From Oscillospiraceae bacterium CM (lineage in GTDB: Bacteria; Bacillota; Clostridia; Oscillospirales; Oscillospiraceae): DNA of 64,000 nucleotides. Location: assembly GCA_022870705.1 (NCBI GenBank), contig CP072107.1, positions 1,982,501 to 2,046,500 of the forward strand, written 5' to 3'. The notes under the pieces were generated by a model. The model was given only the letters and a program-made list of their open reading frames with translations. It was not told the origin of the DNA and made no database searches. Below, piece by piece: positions 61,088 through 64,000 of the stretch (its first letter is position 1; each line of letters opens with the position of its first letter). The position numbers and the translations under genes were made by a program.

Positions 61088-61531
61088 CTAAATGGTGTGG
61101 TCGGCGTCATCCTGCAGGGCAACCGCCCGCGCGAAAACGTTTTTCACGACGCGGACGATGAGACCGACAAAACCGGCGGCTACGGCGACAAAGACCCACG
61201 GCATATAATAGATGACAGAGACGGCGCAGATGATAGCCCCGGCAAAACAACACCACGAGATGTGCCGCAGTGCCTCAACGTTTTGCGGGACAAAAACCTC
61301 GCCCTGCGCAATCCGGCGCAGGAGAATATATAGCCTTGTCAGCAAAAAAGCGGCGGGAATGCAGCCTGTATAGACCGTGATTAATACGAGTGTCTCCGAA
61401 CCTGCCATATCTGTATTCCCAAACGTTCTCGCTACAAGCCACGGCGCAAAAACGGCCGTTGCCGCTAGAACAATCAAGAAGACAGTTACACAGACCCGGC
61501 TTAAAAGAAGCGACCGGTCGTCATTCCACAT
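61088..61531 (-). CDS. DUF2975 membrane protein
   Basis: 147 residues with four membrane helices; LRRIAQGEVFVPQNVEALRHISW is the DUF2975 signature. AGGAGG lies seven bases before ATG 61531. Partner of the HTH gene ten bases downstream; together these are thought to form a membrane-linked regulatory pair (family knowledge is thin). Confidence 0.9.
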   Translation of the reverse strand: MWNDDRSLLLSRVCVTVFLIVLAATAVFAPWLVARTFGNTDMAGSETLVLITVYTGCIPAAFLLTRLYILLRRIAQGEVFVPQNVEALRHISWCCFAGAIICAVSVIYYMPWVFVAVAAGFVGLIVRVVKNVFARAVALQDDADHTI

Positions 61532-61563
61532 CGTATGGCCTCCTAATCCGTATTTTCACCCGC

Positions 61564-61615
61564 AGTATAACAGACGTCATATTGTTTTGCAATAGTATTT
61601 TATCGATAATCGATA
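61564..61615 (-). promoter_or_regulatory. Promoter and palindromic operator of the DUF2975-HTH operon
   Basis: On the minus strand TTGCAA (61592-61587), 17 bases, TATACT (61569-61564). Just upstream lies the perfect palindrome TATCGATAATCGATA (61601-61615), a likely binding site for the HTH protein. Confidence 0.75.
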
Positions 61616-61707
61616 TTTTTTATGAAAATAAACAGCCTGAGACGGCAGGCTTTAGGATGCCCTGTCATTCTCAGGTTATTTTTGGTGAACGCCTGCCGCA
61701 GCACCCG

Positions 61708-62418
61708 CTATCTCAGCAGGTATCGCAGCTGCTCAACGGCGCGGCGCTCCAGCCGCGAGACCTGCACCTGCGACACTTTTAAGATGCGGGCGGCAGACTC
61801 CTGCGTCATGCCGCGGTAATAGCGCAGGCGAATAACCATCTGTTCCTTCTCCGGCAGCGCAGCAATGGCCTCGCGCAGCGCCACGCGCTCAATCAAATGC
61901 TCCTCCTGGCACCAGTCGCCGAGGATGTTTTCCAGTGTGAAGCCATCATCCCCTGTCTCCCGCTGCAGCGACTCCGGCGCGCCGACAGCCGTCTCGGCGA
62001 CGGCGATATCCTCAATCGTCACGCCGGTTTCCGCCGACAGCTCTGACAGCGTCGGCTCCCGGCCGAGCTTTTGCTCTAAGTGGCTCTTCGCGCTGTGGAT
62101 GACATGCGCCCGCTCCTTAATGGTGCGGCTGACCTTGATGCTGCCGTCGTCACGCAAAAAGCGCCGGATCTCCCCGGCGATCTTTGGGACGGCATACGTT
62201 GAAAACTGCGTGCCGTATTCGGGGTCAAATCCGGCCACCGCCTTCAGAAAGCCGACACAGCCCAACTGGTAGAGGTCGTCCGGGTCGACGCCACGCCCGA
62301 AGTACCGCCGCGCGACACTCCAGATGAGTCCGGAATTGAGCGACACCATTTCATCGGCAGCGTCGCGGTCCCCTTGTTTGGCAGCCAAGAGGCGGCAGAG
62401 CGTGGCCTGTTCCATCAT
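61708..62418 (-). CDS. sigF: RNA polymerase sporulation sigma factor SigF
   Basis: 236 residues. Region 2 (DPDDLYQLGCVGFLKAV, FSTYAVPKIAGEIRRFLRDDG), region 3 (LSELSAETGVTIEDI) and region 4 (GMTQESAARILKVSQVQVSRLER) are complete. SigF is the first forespore sigma factor. The gene overlaps spoIIAB as AATGATGG, so translation is coupled. Confidence 0.96.
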   Translation of the reverse strand: MMEQATLCRLLAAKQGDRDAADEMVSLNSGLIWSVARRYFGRGVDPDDLYQLGCVGFLKAVAGFDPEYGTQFSTYAVPKIAGEIRRFLRDDGSIKVSRTIKERAHVIHSAKSHLEQKLGREPTLSELSAETGVTIEDIAVAETAVGAPESLQRETGDDGFTLENILGDWCQEEHLIERVALREAIAALPEKEQMVIRLRYYRGMTQESAARILKVSQVQVSRLERRAVEQLRYLLR

Positions 62419-62855
62419 TTTTCGCTCATCCGCACCGAGATGTTACGGCGCATGACGACGGTCGTTCCACGCCCGGGCTTTGAGCGGACGCGCAGCTTGT
62501 CCATAAAGCTTTCCATAATGGTAAAGCCCATGCCGCTGCGCTCGTCGCCGCCCGTTGTGAACATCGGCGACCGGGCGCGCTTCACATCGTCGATGCCGCA
62601 GCCCCAGTCACGAACCGTGATTTCAATCCAGTCATCGTCAAAAAGGCGCGCACGCAGCTGAATGCGTCCAAGTGTGTTCGGATAAGCATGCACGATGCTG
62701 TTTGTAACCGCCTCGCTGACGGCCGTTTTGATATCCCCTAATTCCTCCAGCGTCGGATCGAGCTGTGAGGCAAAGCAGGCCATGACCGTCCGCGCGAAGC
62801 CCTCATTCGTTGATCGGCTTAAAAACTCCATTTTAAAACCGTTAGTCTCTGTCAT
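62415..62855 (-). CDS. spoIIAB: Anti-sigma F factor SpoIIAB
   Basis: 146 residues of the GHKL kinase family: EAVTNSIVHAYPN (N box), RDWGCGIDDV and TTGGDERSGMGFTIMESFMD (G boxes). It binds SigF and phosphorylates SpoIIAA. It starts five bases after the spoIIAA stop. Confidence 0.96.
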   Translation of the reverse strand: MTETNGFKMEFLSRSTNEGFARTVMACFASQLDPTLEELGDIKTAVSEAVTNSIVHAYPNTLGRIQLRARLFDDDWIEITVRDWGCGIDDVKRARSPMFTTGGDERSGMGFTIMESFMDKLRVRSKPGRGTTVVMRRNISVRMSEK

Positions 62856-62860
62856 ATGTA

Positions 62861-63184
62861 TTAGACCTCCTTCGTCAGCGCGGTTATTTTGACGATACGT
62901 TCGACCCCGGCCGCGTCAAGCACGCGCCGCGGCTGGTTGCTCACATTTTCAACGCGGACTTTTCCGCCGAGCTCCTGCATACGGCGGTACGTTTTTAAGA
63001 CAATGGCAATGCCGGATGAATCCATAAACGTCAGCCCCCGAAAGTCCAGAATGGTTTCACGCGGCAGCTGCGTGTCGATCTTTTCTTCTATTACGGCAAT
63101 GGCTTTTCTGGCGGCGTGGTGGTCGAGCTCACCATTGAGAAAAATCGTCAGCTGTCCGCCGTCAATCGATGTGCCGATTGTCAT
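62861..63184 (-). CDS. spoIIAA: Anti-sigma F factor antagonist SpoIIAA
   Basis: ATG at 63184 follows GAGGAGGGGAAAGG; 107 residues, a STAS domain with FMDSSGIAIVL holding the phosphorylated Ser. Dephosphorylated SpoIIAA frees SigF in the forespore. The long in-frame extension from 63259 runs through the valS terminator and is not coding. Confidence 0.95.
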   Translation of the reverse strand: MTIGTSIDGGQLTIFLNGELDHHAARKAIAVIEEKIDTQLPRETILDFRGLTFMDSSGIAIVLKTYRRMQELGGKVRVENVSNQPRRVLDAAGVERIVKITALTKEV

Positions 63185-63235
63185 CCTTTCCCCTCCTCGA
63201 TGATTTTTTGCCGACTGTCGGCCGGAGAAAATAAA

Positions 63236-63269
63236 AATACCCGTGTACATCTTGTACACGGGTATTTTA
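63236..63269 (-). terminator. Terminator of valS
   Basis: AATACCCGTGTACA with TGTACACGGGTATT around a 3-base loop, followed on the minus strand by TTTTATTTTC. It lies just before the spoIIA operon. Confidence 0.9.
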
Positions 63270-63308
63270 TCTGAACTTTCCTGCGTATTGTGTCGAATCC
63301 GGCTGTGT

Positions 63309-64000
63309 TTACAGCCCTTTCAGGCTCTCGTGCAGATTGTCGATGAGGGCCTTGAGCTTTTCCACGCGTTCGCGCTCGGCGCCCACGACGGCTTCCGGCG
63401 CTTTGGCGACAAAGCCTTGGTTATTCAGCTTGGCTTCTGTTTTTTGAAGATCGTCCTGCGCTTTTTTGAGCTCCTTTTCAATCCGCTCGCGCTCCTTTTG
63501 GAGGTCAACGAGCTCATCAAGCGGCATAAAGAGCTTGGCGTCGTTTGTAACGACGGCCACAAGACCGTCCGTTGTCGTCGGCGGCGTATTTGAAATGCTG
63601 AGTTCTCCCGCATAGGCAAGCTTCGACAGGTAGACGCGCCCAGCCTCAAAAATAGCCGTTTTGTCGGTAACGATATAAAGATGCGGCCTTTTGGACGGCG
63701 GCACGTTCATCTCCGAGCGGCGAACACGGACGGCGCGGATTGCCGCCATGATGATTTCAAAATTCGCCTCGTCCTCCGGGAAGGCCAGCTTTTCCGTCAA
63801 TTCCGGGAATTTCTCAATCATGAGCGCCTCGCCCTCATGCGGCAGCGCCTGCCAAATCGCCTCGGTGATAAACGGCATAAAGGGATGCAGGAGCTTCAGC
63901 GTTTCCGTGAGGACGTAGAGGAGGACCTGCTGCGCGCCGATTTTCGCCGCTTCGTCATCGCCGCTTAAACGCGGCTTTGTCAGCTCGATATACCAGTCGC
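63309..64000 (-). CDS. valS: Valyl-tRNA synthetase, C-terminal part (partial)
   Basis: About 230 C-terminal residues are visible; the frame continues beyond the window's right edge (first codons read DWYIELTKPRLSGDDE). The anticodon-binding domain has LLHPFMPFITEAIWQALP and the C-terminal coiled-coil arm LQKERERIEKELKKAQDDLQKTE, typical of ValRS. The enzyme charges tRNA-Val. Confidence 0.95.
   Translation of the reverse strand, partial: DWYIELTKPRLSGDDEAAKIGAQQVLLYVLTETLKLLHPFMPFITEAIWQALPHEGEALMIEKFPELTEKLAFPEDEANFEIIMAAIRAVRVRRSEMNVPPSKRPHLYIVTDKTAIFEAGRVYLSKLAYAGELSISNTPPTTTDGLVAVVTNDAKLFMPLDELVDLQKERERIEKELKKAQDDLQKTEAKLNNQGFVAKAPEAVVGAERERVEKLKALIDNLHESLKGL

Noticed and set aside
1-64000. 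CRISPR array
   Set aside because: No regularly spaced repeat-spacer pattern was seen anywhere in the window.

Overview
The window is about 64 kb of a moderately GC-rich chromosome from a spore-forming, Gram-positive anaerobe of the class Clostridia. The gene styles fit the Oscillospirales best, but no species can be named. The evidence is: the rimP-nusA-rnpM-rplGA-infB-rbfA-nrnA-truB-ribF operon order; sporulation genes (spoVAC, a SleB-type cortex lytic enzyme, spoIIAA-spoIIAB-sigF); SLH-domain secreted proteins; strong AGGAGG ribosome sites with ATG, GTG and TTG starts; and consensus sigma-A promoters.

Layout. 1-60 holds the signal-peptide start of a secreted protein that leaves the window. 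634-8750 is the translation/ribosome-maturation operon behind a promoter and a terminator-like leader hairpin, with three palindromic repeats between nusA and rnpM. 8878-19551 is a housekeeping/envelope stretch: XpaC-like protein, spoVAC, SLH transglutaminase, HtrA protease, thrS without a TGS domain, sleB, pth, prs, an L,D-transpeptidase and a 35-residue membrane peptide with its own promoter and terminator.

19720-43446 is a large surface-polysaccharide locus. A Wzz/BY-kinase fusion is followed by a long minus-strand operon (flippase-FrhB fusion, GT2s, pyruvyl transferase, Wzy, GT4s, acyltransferases, PglC-like and PglD-like enzymes). A divergent plus-strand operon carries a LmbE deacetylase, a WbqC protein, a DegT-like protein, a PglF-like dehydratase and CapE-CapF-CapG for UDP-N-acetyl-L-fucosamine. 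Together they would make nucleotide sugars, assemble and decorate a lipid-linked repeat, flip it and polymerise it. Several genes here have a good Shine-Dalgarno sequence followed by a non-standard start codon.

43519-53201 is accessory and less ordered: DUF6951-like and DUF5610-like proteins, a GT-A glycosyltransferase, a B12-binding radical SAM enzyme, a 144-bp direct repeat around a copper-amine-oxidase-N-like gene, an XRE/SLOG pair, integrase debris and an AT-rich two-gene ParA ATPase-SIR2 operon next to tRNA-Ser(GGA). The ParA-SIR2 operon is the best candidate for an undescribed, probably anti-phage, system.

53362-64000 returns to core genes: family 4 uracil-DNA glycosylase, a GNAT, PcrA helicase, an EamA transporter, DUF2461, DUF4173, an HTH/DUF2975 pair with a clear palindromic operator, the spoIIA operon and the 3' part of valS.
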